Assembly (NCBI GenBank): GCA_900549475.1
Contig: UROF01000003.1
Location: forward strand, 62,001 to 126,000
Origin: an uncultured Eubacteriales bacterium
Lineage (GTDB): Bacteria > Bacillota > Clostridia > Oscillospirales > Oscillospiraceae
Reading direction: 5' to 3'
DNA length: 64,000 nucleotides
The translations under genes were made by a program, and so were the position numbers. Shown here one piece after another: positions 9,056 through 17,918 of this stretch. Every line of letters begins with the position of its first letter. Positions within the stretch are counted from its first letter, which is position 1. The notes below the pieces were generated by a model. That model had not been told where the DNA came from, searched no databases, and saw nothing but the letters and a program-made list of their open reading frames with translations.

Positions 9056-10288
9056 TTAGTTGAAGGAGTAGAACTCAGTGAACTTCTCCTCGCCGCCCTG
9101 GAGCTGGATCATAGCCACAGACTTCTCAGGGTTGTTGTACTCATCAAAGGTATACGTACCGGTGATGCCCTCCACTCCGCTCATGGAGGCGATCGTGTCG
9201 ATCACAGCCTGCTTGTACTCGTCGCTGCCGGCAGTGAGGCCCTGCTCTTCAGCAGCCTTGAGTGCCTCGCACAGGAGCATGGCGGCGTCGTAAGCCAGAG
9301 GAGCAAACATGTTGGGGACAGGCTCGCCGTAGGTCTCCTCATAGTCGGCCTCGAACTGGGCAACGGAGTCGGTGCCGGGTGCATAGCCGGAGCCATACAC
9401 GGTGCCCTCCAGGTCCTCAGCGGAAGCATAATCCTTGATGCCGCCGAAACCGTCGGCGCCCAGGATAGTGGCGGTGAGGCCAGCCTGACGGCCCTGGGTG
9501 ATGGCAAGGCCGGCTTCCGTGTAGTAGAAGGGCATGAACACCACGTCGGGGTTGGCGTTGGCGATGTTGGTCATCTGGGCGTTGAAGTCCTTGTCACCGG
9601 TGGCAAAAGCCTCGGTGGCCACGATCTCGATGCCCAGCTCACCACAAGCCTCCACAAAGCCGTTCATGCAGCCCTCGGAGTAGTCACTGCCGCTCTCATA
9701 GAGGATAGCAGCGGTGGTGGCGCCCAGCTTATCAGCGGCGTAGTGCGCCATGGTCTGGCCCTGGAAGGGGTCGATGAAGCAGGAACGGAACACATTGGTG
9801 CGGATACCGGCGCTCTCGTCCTCAGGGTCGATCTGGGTGACGCCCTGGGCGGTGGCGGAGGCACTGATCTGAGGCATATTCACCTCATAAGTGGCATCGG
9901 CCAGTGTGATGGTGGGACCGGTCAGAACAGAGCCGATCACAGCGGTGATCCCCTGGTCCATAGCCAGGTTGAAGGCGTTGACCGCCTCCACGCCGTCGCC
10001 CTTGTCGTCGTATTCCAGGACTTCGATCTGCTTGCCGTTGATACCGCCGTTGGCGTTGAGCTGGTCAATGTACAGCATGGCGCCGTTACGGACGGGGATA
10101 CCGTACTGAGCGTAGTCGCCGGTGGTGTTACCAATCAGAGCGATCTTGATGGTATCGCCGCCTTCGCTGCCGGTGTCATCGGCGCTGCCGCCGTTGTTGG
10201 CAGTACTGTTGTTGCCCCCATTGCTGCCGCAGGCCACAAGGGCCATCATCATAGAGGCAGCCAGAAGCAGTGCAAGAAACTTCTTCAT
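9056..10288 (-). CDS. Branched-chain amino acid ABC transporter substrate-binding lipoprotein
   Basis: This 410-residue type I periplasmic-binding-fold protein has a lipoprotein signal (MKKFLALLLAASMMMALVAC), so it is anchored outside the membrane at the Cys in position 20. A Ser/Asn/Gly linker follows, then a LivJ-like domain with GDYAQYGIPVRNGAMLYIDQ and ALIGNTTG. The start at 10288 is set by AAAGGAG eight bases upstream; an in-frame extension to 10408 has no signal peptide. It is the first gene of the liv transcription unit. The exact amino-acid specificity is not readable. Confidence 0.92.
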   Translation of the reverse strand: MKKFLALLLAASMMMALVACGSNGGNNSTANNGGSADDTGSEGGDTIKIALIGNTTGDYAQYGIPVRNGAMLYIDQLNANGGINGKQIEVLEYDDKGDGVEAVNAFNLAMDQGITAVIGSVLTGPTITLADATYEVNMPQISASATAQGVTQIDPEDESAGIRTNVFRSCFIDPFQGQTMAHYAADKLGATTAAILYESGSDYSEGCMNGFVEACGELGIEIVATEAFATGDKDFNAQMTNIANANPDVVFMPFYYTEAGLAITQGRQAGLTATILGADGFGGIKDYASAEDLEGTVYGSGYAPGTDSVAQFEADYEETYGEPVPNMFAPLAYDAAMLLCEALKAAEEQGLTAGSDEYKQAVIDTIASMSGVEGITGTYTFDEYNNPEKSVAMIQLQGGEEKFTEFYSFN

Positions 10289-10485
10289 GTTGGTTAACTC
10301 CTTTTCTCTTATTGTTCCGCTGCAAAGAGGCCCTTCCAGCGAAACGATACAAAAAAGCGGCGCTGCACCGGGCAGCTCCCCTTTCCGCATCCATTCTCTT
10401 CCCGTCATCCGGACAGCGGCGTAACGGCGGCCTGTTTCCCAGGCATCTGCCGTCCTCCTTTTTCCTGTCCGCCAACGGTAGATAT

Positions 10486-10514
10486 ATGATAAAACCTAAT
10501 CTTAAAAATGTCAA
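10486..10514 (-). promoter_or_regulatory. Sigma-A promoter of the liv operon
   Basis: On the minus strand there is TTGACA (10509-10514), a 17 bp spacer, then TATCAT (10486-10491). It leaves a leader of about 190 bases before the binding-protein ATG. The remaining 10515-10708 bases are AT-rich and hold no gene I can support. Confidence 0.75.
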
Positions 10515-10708
10515 CCGTCATTATGTACACAATTTGTTCACACGTTTCTCTCCCACGCTATAAGCATTTCACACAAAATCAGCCCAATTTTTCTCGCATC
10601 TTGCCGGTGCCTTTCCGCTGACGCCCCTAGTTACACCCCTTTTCATATATGAGAATATCTAATACAAACTAAACATTTTCTAATAGCTTCTTGTGGTCCA
10701 AAATTTGG

Positions 10709-10737
10709 TTGACATTTGTAGACTAATATGGTATGTT
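10709..10737 (+). promoter_or_regulatory. Promoter of the blaI operon with possible BlaI half-site
   Basis: TTGACA (10709-10714), 17 bp spacer, TATGTT (10732-10737). The spacer contains TTTGTAGACTA, which resembles a half-site of BlaI/MecI-type operators (TGTA-containing). Autorepression by the BlaI protein encoded 70 bases downstream is therefore likely. The operator assignment is tentative. Confidence 0.65.
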
Positions 10738-10805
10738 TGTATCACAGATATCACATCACTTTGCATGGACCTGTCGGCTGACCGCGGTCCGGAAAGGAGC
10801 GCCCT

Positions 10806-11192
10806 ATGTCCAATAACACCGTTTCCCTCTCTCCCGGAGAATGGCAGATCATGGACCGTCTCTGGGAAAAAACGCCCCGCACATTGATGGAACTGGTGCG
10901 CATCCTGGCTCCCGATACCGGCTGGAGCAAATCCACCATCGCCACCATGATCACCCGTCTGGAAGCCAAGGGCGCCATCACCTGTACAGAAGGCGGACGC
11001 GCCAAGCTGTACGCTCCCGCCATCTCCCGGGACCAGGCAGCCCTTCAGGAGACAGAGTCCCTGCTGCAGCGGGTCTACCGGGGCAGCGTGGGAATGATGG
11101 TCAATACTTTGGCCGACGGCCGGGGCCTCACACAGTCAGATATCGATGAGCTGACTGCTATTCTGGAAAAAGCGAGGAGGGATCAGTCATGA
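10806..11192 (+). CDS. BlaI/MecI/CopY family winged-helix repressor
   Basis: This 128-residue winged-helix protein contains the family segments LSPGEWQIMDRLWEK, WSKSTIATMITRLEAKG and a C-terminal dimerisation helix region (LTQSDIDELTAILEKA). Such repressors bind TGTA-type palindromes and are released when a partner M56 membrane protease triggers cleavage. The gene starts six bases after an AGGAG site and overlaps the downstream M56-LCP gene by ATGA, as in blaI-blaR1 pairs. No beta-lactamase gene lies nearby, so the regulon is probably envelope-stress related (inference). Confidence 0.88.
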   Translation: MSNNTVSLSPGEWQIMDRLWEKTPRTLMELVRILAPDTGWSKSTIATMITRLEAKGAITCTEGGRAKLYAPAISRDQAALQETESLLQRVYRGSVGMMVNTLADGRGLTQSDIDELTAILEKARRDQS

Positions 11193-14100
11193 TGGAGATT
11201 CTCCTCTCCTCTGCCCTTCTGATCCTGACCCTGGCACTGCTGCGCCGGCTCCTGCGGGGGAAGATCGACCCCCGCCTTCAATACGCCCTGTGGCTGCTGG
11301 TGGCTCTGCGGCTGCTGATCCCCGGGACACTGTTTACTGTCCCTATATCCGTTTCCGGTACAGCCACCCATCTGTGGCAGAATGTCTCCCAAACTTTCCA
11401 GGAGGAAATCTCCCGAACGGAGGATGAACCTTCTGCCGATATCCCCACAGATGGCAGCACCTCCGACGTGCGCCCCCAAGAGGACAGCAGTTCCACCGTT
11501 CTCCCGGAGGACAGCAGCACCACTTCCCCCGCTTCTCAGGGAAACACCAGCAGCTCTGTCCAGCACACAGAGAGCAATACGCCCGAGGTCCTTCCGAAAG
11601 CGGAAAACAGCTCCACCGCGGCACCGGCAGAGGATGATCCCACTGTCGTCCAGCGATTGGCTTCTCTTCTCTCTCCTCTCTACGATCGCTATACTGAGAC
11701 CGCAGAGTACCCCCTGGGCACCTCCCAGGAACAGTGGAACCAGGATATCACAGATAAGGGTTACCACATCAACGGCTACGAAGTGGATCTGGAGGGAAAC
11801 CGCCAGATCGTTACCTACAGCAAATATGCCAGCATCTGGGAAATGCCCTTCTGGCGCTGGCCCTGGTATACAGGTATCGCTGTCATGGGCTGCGCTCTGC
11901 TGGGCGCCAACCTCCGCTTTGCCTGCATGCTGCGGAAAAAACGCCAGCGTATTTCCCCGGAGGAACTGCCGGAACCCTGCCGGGTGCCGGTATACCTGGT
12001 GGAGGATCTGCCGTCCCCCTGCCTGTTCGGTTTGTTCCGACCGGCCATCTACATCAATGAGCAGGCCCTGGTCCCCGGACGGCTGTCCCATATCCTGGCC
12101 CATGAGCAGACCCATCTGCGCCATGGCGACCACCTGTGGTCCCTGCTGCGGGCTGTCTGCCTGACCCTGTACTGGTTTGATCCCTTGGTCTGGTGGGCTG
12201 CGATCCTCAACCGGCGGGACAGCGAACTGGCCTGCGACCACAGTGCCATCCGCCATCTGGGCGAGGATCAGCGGCTGGACTACGGGAAGACCTTGGTGGA
12301 TATGATCGTCCCCGGGCGGTCTCTCTCCGGCCTTTTCCGCACCGCCACCACCATGACAGACAAAAAGCGGACCATGAAGGAGCGCATCCTGCTGATCGCA
12401 AAGAAGCCTCAGATGGCCATCGCTACTCTGGTTTTGGTTCTGGTGGGAGCCGCCGCCGCAGTGCTGTTGGCTTTCGGCGGCACCCAGGAAAACGCGGAAG
12501 ATTCCTCTGATTCCCTCATCTCCCGCCTCTCCTTTACCGCGCCGGAGAGTGACGGCTTCCTCAATCGCCGGGAGGGTGTGTACACATTCCTGATCGCCGG
12601 CCTGGAGGATACCGAGGTCTGCACAGATACCCTTTTCCTGGCCACCTATGACGTGGCCGCCGGGGAAGTGAACTTTCTCTCCATCCCCCGGGATACGGCG
12701 GTAGATGTGTCCTGGGAGTTCAAGCGGATCAACACCGTTTACAACATGCCTCTCTCCGAAGGCGGAGGCATCGAGAACCTCAAGCAGCAGGTCCGCAGCC
12801 TCACCGGGGTCTTCCCCGACTACTACTTCGTGGCGGATACCGGCGCGGTAGGCCAGCTGGTGGACGCCCTGGGCGGCGTATGGTTTGACGTGCCCTTTAC
12901 CTTGGACTACGATGACCCCTATCAGGATCTCCATATCCACCAGGAGGCGGGCTACCGCCTGCTCACCGGAGAGGACGCCATGGAGATCGTCCGCTGGCGT
13001 CGGAACAACGGCAGCGGCGGCAGTGATATCACAGACCGCATTCCCTTGCAGCAGGCCTTTTTCCAGGCCCTGGCCCAGCGGTGCCTGGAGCTGGAGGACT
13101 GGTCTGATGTCCTGGAACTGGCAGGTATCTTCTCTGAAAATGTGACCACAGATCTGCCCGCCTCCAGCCTGCTTTGGTTTGCTCAGCAGGCTATGGAGAT
13201 CGACAGTGATCAGGTCCAGTTCTTCACGCTCCCATGCGATGAGGGTTATGCACAGTCCCCCCTCTACCTCCTGGCCGATCCGGAGGAGACAGCAGATCTG
13301 GTGAACCAGTACTTCAACCCCTACACCTATGATATCTCCCCCTACGATCTGTGCCGGATGATCGTCACAGAGGATGGCCAGCTGATGCGTGACCCCACCG
13401 GATATGCCCAAATCACCCACAGCAAGGGGCTGTTTTCCTTTTACCTTTCCCTGACGGAGGAGGATCTCGCTGCCGTAAACTGGACAGAGGACGCCACGGG
13501 TGTTACCTTCTACCGGGACGGTGAAGAGGATTGGTTCCTTCGGATCTGTCCTCAGCCGGAGGAGTGGCTGGAGAGTCATCCGTCGGACAACCGGATTTTG
13601 TTGGAAAGCTTCGACACCAACGGTACGCCTCACTGCTATGTGATGGAGTGGCAGGGTGACTTTACTACAGAAGCTCAGCGGCAGGCTGCGGCAAACAGCT
13701 TCCGTCTGACACTGGACGCCTCTCTGATATCCCAACTGGTCCACGACAGCTACGAAAGCGATATGGCTACGGCCATCACCTACCTTCCCTATCTGTCCTG
13801 GCAGAACTACCAGGAGACCTGCCGTGAATACGACCCCAGCAGCGATGCACTGTTTGATCTGCTCTCAGCTCTTAGCTCTTACGCCGCCAGCGGAAAAGCC
13901 ACCTGGGGCCAGTACCACGATATTCTCTCCGCTCCTTTGGACGAGGCCATTGACGGCGCTTACGCCACCGCCTATCAGGACATTCTGTGGGCGCTGTACC
14001 GCAGTGCGCCCGACACCTTTGCCTCAGTGGTGGGAAGCAGCTATATCAGTGAGACGGAACGTGACAACGCGGTGTATTGGCTGCGGGCCCCTCTGGCAGA

Positions 14101-14896
14101 GGAACAGGGCCAAAGCGAATCTTCTCTCTCTGATGAGGAGGTTCGGGTAATTCTGGGTCTCAGTGACGGAAGCACCGATGAAGAAGATCTCCCCACTATG
14201 CCAGGCGAGATGATAAACGGATTCATGCGGGGCTGGGCACCCATCGTAACTTCCCTGGGGGATGAATACCCTGTGGAAACCTCTGTCAGTGGTGACTGGT
14301 CCCTGGCATCTATTACGCAGGCTATCCAGGCCGGTCTGGAGCAATCCCTTGCCGGCACCAAGTGGGCTGACCAGCTGACAGATGTAACCATTTCCTACGC
14401 CTTCTCTCCCTCGGAAAATCCTCAGAGCGGCGATGTCCTGGAGATTCCCTATTACGCGATGTTCTCCACGGTGTACACGGTGGAGGGCTACGCTCCGGAG
14501 GAATTCTCTCTCTCCTGCGGCCCCTTTACAGCCCGGGTGACGCTGACAGGGGACGGCTCTCTTACCGCTAGTCAGGATTTCCTGGACAGACAGACCATCT
14601 ATCGCCAGCTGGAAGGCTGCACCCAAGGTATTGCTCTGGAGGCAGTCTCCGGCAGCAGCTTCGACCTGTCCTCTGCCATTCAGGAGGCTATTGAGGCGAA
14701 ACTGGAAGCGGCAGGGCTCGCAGCGGACTATCGTATCACCGCCCTATCTCTGGGTTCTTACACCATTCCCAGCAGTCTCAGCCCCGGTACAGTACAGACG
14801 ATTACCGGCACGGTCTGTTTTTCTCCCACTGGTGAGAGCGGTATCGCTACCCCGGATATTTCCTTTACTGTCACCTGCACCACCGTGGAAGAATAA
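11189..14896 (+). CDS. M56 (BlaR1-type) membrane protease fused to a LytR-CpsA-Psr domain
   Basis: This is a single 1235-residue frame. Residues ~1-430 form an M56 module: N-terminal helices, a Ser/Thr/Glu-rich loop (~75-150), the zinc motif HEQTH at 305-309, the likely third ligand E346 (DSELACDH), and a last helix around 408-430. Residues ~460-625 form an LCP domain with TFLIAGLED, DTLFL, SIPRDT (R501, D502), LVDALGGV and AMEIVRWR. LCP enzymes ligate glycopolymers to peptidoglycan. A further ~600 secreted residues have no recognised domain. No penicillin-binding sensor domain is seen. The last M56 helix would serve as the membrane anchor of the LCP part. It probably cleaves or signals to the BlaI partner encoded just upstream. 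Confidence 0.85.
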   Translation: MMEILLSSALLILTLALLRRLLRGKIDPRLQYALWLLVALRLLIPGTLFTVPISVSGTATHLWQNVSQTFQEEISRTEDEPSADIPTDGSTSDVRPQEDSSSTVLPEDSSTTSPASQGNTSSSVQHTESNTPEVLPKAENSSTAAPAEDDPTVVQRLASLLSPLYDRYTETAEYPLGTSQEQWNQDITDKGYHINGYEVDLEGNRQIVTYSKYASIWEMPFWRWPWYTGIAVMGCALLGANLRFACMLRKKRQRISPEELPEPCRVPVYLVEDLPSPCLFGLFRPAIYINEQALVPGRLSHILAHEQTHLRHGDHLWSLLRAVCLTLYWFDPLVWWAAILNRRDSELACDHSAIRHLGEDQRLDYGKTLVDMIVPGRSLSGLFRTATTMTDKKRTMKERILLIAKKPQMAIATLVLVLVGAAAAVLLAFGGTQENAEDSSDSLISRLSFTAPESDGFLNRREGVYTFLIAGLEDTEVCTDTLFLATYDVAAGEVNFLSIPRDTAVDVSWEFKRINTVYNMPLSEGGGIENLKQQVRSLTGVFPDYYFVADTGAVGQLVDALGGVWFDVPFTLDYDDPYQDLHIHQEAGYRLLTGEDAMEIVRWRRNNGSGGSDITDRIPLQQAFFQALAQRCLELEDWSDVLELAGIFSENVTTDLPASSLLWFAQQAMEIDSDQVQFFTLPCDEGYAQSPLYLLADPEETADLVNQYFNPYTYDISPYDLCRMIVTEDGQLMRDPTGYAQITHSKGLFSFYLSLTEEDLAAVNWTEDATGVTFYRDGEEDWFLRICPQPEEWLESHPSDNRILLESFDTNGTPHCYVMEWQGDFTTEAQRQAAANSFRLTLDASLISQLVHDSYESDMATAITYLPYLSWQNYQETCREYDPSSDALFDLLSALSSYAASGKATWGQYHDILSAPLDEAIDGAYATAYQDILWALYRSAPDTFASVVGSSYISETERDNAVYWLRAPLAEEQGQSESSLSDEEVRVILGLSDGSTDEEDLPTMPGEMINGFMRGWAPIVTSLGDEYPVETSVSGDWSLASITQAIQAGLEQSLAGTKWADQLTDVTISYAFSPSENPQSGDVLEIPYYAMFSTVYTVEGYAPEEFSLSCGPFTARVTLTGDGSLTASQDFLDRQTIYRQLEGCTQGIALEAVSGSSFDLSSAIQEAIEAKLEAAGLAADYRITALSLGSYTIPSSLSPGTVQTITGTVCFSPTGESGIATPDISFTVTCTTVEE

Positions 14897-14914
14897 CCTG
14901 CGAGCAGCAAAAAG

Positions 14915-14946
14915 AACACCGCCGAGCCACATGGCCCGGCGGTGTT
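14915..14946. terminator. Bidirectional terminator
   Basis: 14 bp stem with one mismatch (14915-14928 with 14933-14946, loop ACAT). TTTTCT overlaps and follows on the plus strand. It lies between the M56-LCP gene and the convergent DUF4870 gene. Confidence 0.8.
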
Positions 14947-14993
14947 TTCTATTGACTATGTATCGGTTCCTGCTGCGGAGCAGTGCGTGGATC

Positions 14994-15287
14994 TTACTGC
15001 AGCAGCTTAAAGCGGCCCAGCAGGGGCACTTCCTTCTCCGTACCGCTGGCGGCACTGATAATGCCGATGAACCAGCAGACGATGAGGAAAATCCAGCCAA
15101 CAAAGGCCACAATCCAGCCCAGGATGGGGACAATAGCCACCACGCCCAACACCACGCCCGCCAGCCAGATCACCAGGGACTGATTCAGGTGAAACTTGCA
15201 GTTCTCCCGATCACCGGCCACAAAGGCGATCAGCAGACCGATCCAGGAGAGATAGGCCACCACATCCGTCAGTTTTTTGCTCATCAT
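14994..15287 (-). CDS. DUF4870 (Tic20-like) small membrane protein
   Basis: This 97-residue protein has three hydrophobic segments and the DUF4870 signatures VVAYLSWIGLLIAF, FHLNQSLVIWL and VPILGWIVAFVGWIFLIVCW. The family is widespread and structurally Tic20-like; no function is established. Two adjacent ATG codons precede SKKLTD, and a GGAGGAAGG site lies upstream. It is a single-gene unit that converges on the M56-LCP gene. Confidence 0.8.
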   Translation of the reverse strand: MMSKKLTDVVAYLSWIGLLIAFVAGDRENCKFHLNQSLVIWLAGVVLGVVAIVPILGWIVAFVGWIFLIVCWFIGIISAASGTEKEVPLLGRFKLLQ

Positions 15288-15404
15288 AGTCGATTTCTTC
15301 CTTCCTCCGTTGAAATTGCCGAGACGGCTCTCTCAGCCACACGCTGACAGTATACCATCCAGCGGAGGAAAAGGCAACACACTACCGTTTTTTGTAACAT
15401 TCTG

Positions 15405-16337
15405 TCACTTTGCGTACTTCTCAAAAAAGCGGAACGTCATGGGCCAGAGGCATCCTGCCACCAGCACCACCAGAAAATACCGGAGGGCGTGGGCGGCGTC
15501 GTGACCGCCGCAGAAGGCCAGCAGCGGCGCTTTCAATACTGTTTTCACCACCAGTACCAGCGCAAGGCCTCCTGCCACCTTGATCACTTGTCCCCACCAG
15601 GGGGCGCGGGTCGGAAACTGAAGAATCTTTGTGTCAAAGGCATAGGCCACGAAAACCCCCGCCACTGCCCCCAGCAGGGTGTAGGCGTTCTTGTGGGCCT
15701 CCGCCCAGTTCTCATAGGCCTCCATCAGCACCTCCGCGCTGCCGATGGTCGGCACGGTCAGCTCCATATACGCCACGAAGGCCCCGCTGAGAGCCAGCAT
15801 GGCGGCGATGATGAGATACATTCGGTTGGGAAACCACAGGGTACTCTCCATCAGGGGGTAGACGGCCAGCACCAGCACCAGGGCGATGAGAAAGCCCACG
15901 CCCACATCCGCCGGGGTGTGGACCCCCAGATACATCCGGGACACCGCCACCAGGAGGGCCAGGACGATGCACACCGCCCGCAGCCACCATCGGTGGGTAA
16001 AGCGGGCGATGCCCCCCAGATACCCCACGGCGCTCTGGGTGTGGCCGCTGGGAAAGCTGTAGCCCGTGGCGGCGGCCCGGGCGGACTCCACGATAGTAAA
16101 ATCCGGGTCCTTCACCCAGGGCCGTGGCACCGCGCAGACCACCTTCAGCCATTGGCTGATAATGGTGCCTGTAAGGCCCACCGTCAGCAGATAATACCCT
16201 TTGCGCTTGTCCACACACCAAAAGATAAACAATCCCACCAGCAGAAACAGGGACTCCTCCCCCAGTCGGGTGATCAAAGACATGACCGTATCCAGAGCCG
16301 GTGTGCGGATGGATTCAAACCAGTACAGCAGCTGCAT
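15405..16337 (-). CDS. PAP2 superfamily membrane phosphatase
   Basis: This 310-residue protein has the three phosphatase motifs in order: KVVCAVPRP, SFPSGHTQS and SRMYLGVHTPAD, surrounded by about eight membrane helices. PAP2 enzymes remove phosphate from lipid phosphates such as undecaprenyl pyrophosphate or phosphatidic acid on the outer face of the membrane. The protein is longer than BcrC-type enzymes, with a C-terminal membrane extension of ~130 residues. Recycling of undecaprenyl carrier is plausible but not shown. A promoter with an embedded inverted repeat lies upstream. Confidence 0.88.
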   Translation of the reverse strand: MQLLYWFESIRTPALDTVMSLITRLGEESLFLLVGLFIFWCVDKRKGYYLLTVGLTGTIISQWLKVVCAVPRPWVKDPDFTIVESARAAATGYSFPSGHTQSAVGYLGGIARFTHRWWLRAVCIVLALLVAVSRMYLGVHTPADVGVGFLIALVLVLAVYPLMESTLWFPNRMYLIIAAMLALSGAFVAYMELTVPTIGSAEVLMEAYENWAEAHKNAYTLLGAVAGVFVAYAFDTKILQFPTRAPWWGQVIKVAGGLALVLVVKTVLKAPLLAFCGGHDAAHALRYFLVVLVAGCLWPMTFRFFEKYAK

Positions 16338-16372
16338 AAAGGATTCCTCCTATTTTAGGATCAGGCAGGTCT

Positions 16373-16401
16373 ATTATACCGTATCCCTCCGGGGGATACA
16401 A
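16373..16401 (-). promoter_or_regulatory. Promoter of the PAP2 gene with inverted repeat
   Basis: Minus strand TTGTAT (16396-16401), 17 bp spacer, TATAAT (16373-16378). An inverted repeat GTATCCC-N5-GGGATAC (16381-16399) fills the spacer and could be an operator. The regulator is unknown. Confidence 0.65.
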
Positions 16402-16515
16402 CCCCCTCCCCCCAGCCATTCCCACCGGTTTTTCCCTCTCCGTTGTGCCGTCAATTTGCGAAATTTTTTCGACAGCGTTTCCGATTCTCCGCCGTAATTT
16501 TCTAAAATTTTTTTA

Positions 16516-16586
16516 TTGTTAAACTATTGACAATTATATAGGGCTGTGCTACACTATCATCAGAAAGCTTGTTAAACTTTTAACAA
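16516..16586 (+). promoter_or_regulatory. Alcohol dehydrogenase promoter flanked by two Rex boxes
   Basis: The promoter is TTGACA (16527-16532), 17 bp spacer, TACACT (16550-16555). A Rex-type palindrome TTGTTAA-N4-TTGACAA (16516-16533, one mismatch) covers the -35 box. A perfect TTGTTAA-N4-TTAACAA (16569-16586) lies just after the expected start of transcription. Rex senses NADH/NAD+, so the gene should be de-repressed when NADH is high. The two centres are 53 bp apart, about five helical turns. Confidence 0.85.
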
Positions 16587-16642
16587 CATCTGGACTGTCA
16601 GCTTTCCGCCCGGAGAGCATAAATTGGAAGGAGTACATTATT

Positions 16643-17818
16643 ATGGCTAGATTTACTTTACCCAGAGATCTGTATCACGGCAAGGGCGCTCTGGATGCTC
16701 TGAAAACCCTGGATGGCAAGCGGGCCTTCGTCGTAGTCGGCGGCGGCAGCATGAAGCGCTTCGGCTTCCTGGACAAGGTCTGCGACAACCTGAAGGCCGC
16801 CGGCATGGAGGTCCAGTTGTTTGAGGGTGTGGAGCCCGATCCCAGCGTGGAGACCGTCATGAAGGGCGCTGAGGCCATGCGGCAATTCCAGCCCGACTGG
16901 ATCGTCGCCATCGGCGGCGGCTCCCCCATCGACGCCGCCAAGGCCATGTGGGCCTTCTATGAGTACCCCGACACCACCTTCGAGGCCCTCTGCATCCCCT
17001 TCAACTTCCCCAAGCTCCGCACCAAGGCTCACTTCTGTGCCATTCCCTCCACCTCCGGCACCGCTACTGAGGTTACCGCCTTCTCCGTTATCACCGACTA
17101 TCACAAGGGCGTCAAGTACCCCCTGGCCGACTTCAATATCACCCCGGATGTGGCTATTGTGGACCCCGACCTGGCGGAGACCATGCCCAAGAAGCTTACT
17201 GCCCACACCGGTATGGACGCCATGACCCACGCCATTGAGGCCTATGTGTCCACCCTCCACTGCGACTACACCGATCCTCTGGCCCTCCACGCCATCAAGA
17301 TGATCTCCGCCGACCTGGTGAAGAGCTACAACGGCGATATGGAGGCCCGTGACCGGATGCACAACGCCCAGTGTCTGGCCGGCATGGCCTTCTCCAACGC
17401 TCTGCTGGGTATCGTCCACTCCATGGCCCATAAGACCGGCGCCGCCTACTCCGGCGGACACATCGTCCACGGCTGCGCCAATGCCATGTACCTGCCCAAG
17501 GTCATCGCCTACAACGCCAAGGAGCCTGAGGCGGAGAAGCGCTACGGCGAGATCGCCGCTTTCCTGGGTCTGGAGCCCACCAGCAAGGCCCTCATTGCCC
17601 ATATCAAGGCCATGAACCAGCAGCTGGATATCCCTTCCTGCATCAAGGACTACGAGGGCGGCATCATCAACGAGCAGGAGTTCCTGGAGAAGCTGCCCCA
17701 GGTGGCCGAGCTGGCTGTGGGTGACGCCTGCACCGGTTCCAATCCCCGCACCATCACTCCCGATGTCATGGCCCAGCTCCTCAAGTGCTGCTTCTATGAC
17801 ACCGAGGTGGACTTCTAA
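16643..17818 (+). CDS. Iron-containing alcohol dehydrogenase
   Basis: This 391-residue group III Fe-ADH has the nucleotide-binding GGGS (VVVGGGSMK and AIGGGSPIDAAKAMW), PSTSGTATEVT, and the metal-binding region GMDAMTHAIEAY with later histidines in GIVHSMAHKTGA and GGHIVHG. It probably reduces acetaldehyde, butyraldehyde or a similar aldehyde with NADH as an electron sink during fermentation. The start follows AAGGAG by nine bases. It is monocistronic, with a strong terminator after it. The Rex boxes upstream support an NADH-disposal role. The physiological substrate is not readable. Confidence 0.9.
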   Translation: MARFTLPRDLYHGKGALDALKTLDGKRAFVVVGGGSMKRFGFLDKVCDNLKAAGMEVQLFEGVEPDPSVETVMKGAEAMRQFQPDWIVAIGGGSPIDAAKAMWAFYEYPDTTFEALCIPFNFPKLRTKAHFCAIPSTSGTATEVTAFSVITDYHKGVKYPLADFNITPDVAIVDPDLAETMPKKLTAHTGMDAMTHAIEAYVSTLHCDYTDPLALHAIKMISADLVKSYNGDMEARDRMHNAQCLAGMAFSNALLGIVHSMAHKTGAAYSGGHIVHGCANAMYLPKVIAYNAKEPEAEKRYGEIAAFLGLEPTSKALIAHIKAMNQQLDIPSCIKDYEGGIINEQEFLEKLPQVAELAVGDACTGSNPRTITPDVMAQLLKCCFYDTEVDF

Positions 17819-17858
17819 TCCCACTTCACGTATCCCTCTCTTTATTTTCCTCTTGAAC

Positions 17859-17893
17859 GGAAAGCCGCCAGGGCTGTGTCCTGGCGGCTTTCC
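17859..17893 (+). terminator. Terminator of the alcohol dehydrogenase gene
   Basis: Perfect 14 bp stem (17859-17872 with 17880-17893, loop of seven), then CCTTTTTT. Confidence 0.9.
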
Positions 17894-17918
17894 CCTTTTT
17901 TGGCCTGACGGTACAGGT

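Noticed and set aside
10330..10400. Possible attenuator in the liv leader (GCTGC-N5-GCAGC followed by a T run on the minus strand)
   Set aside because: The stem is only five base pairs and no antiterminator or leader peptide is apparent.
10289..10408. Forty-residue extension of the branched-chain amino acid binding protein
   Set aside because: It would bury the lipoprotein signal peptide, and AAAGGAG precedes the internal ATG at 10288.
11278..14626. Long minus-strand open frames across the M56-LCP gene
   Set aside because: They are by-products of GC-rich codon use on the real plus-strand gene, and the M56 and LCP motifs lie only on the plus strand.
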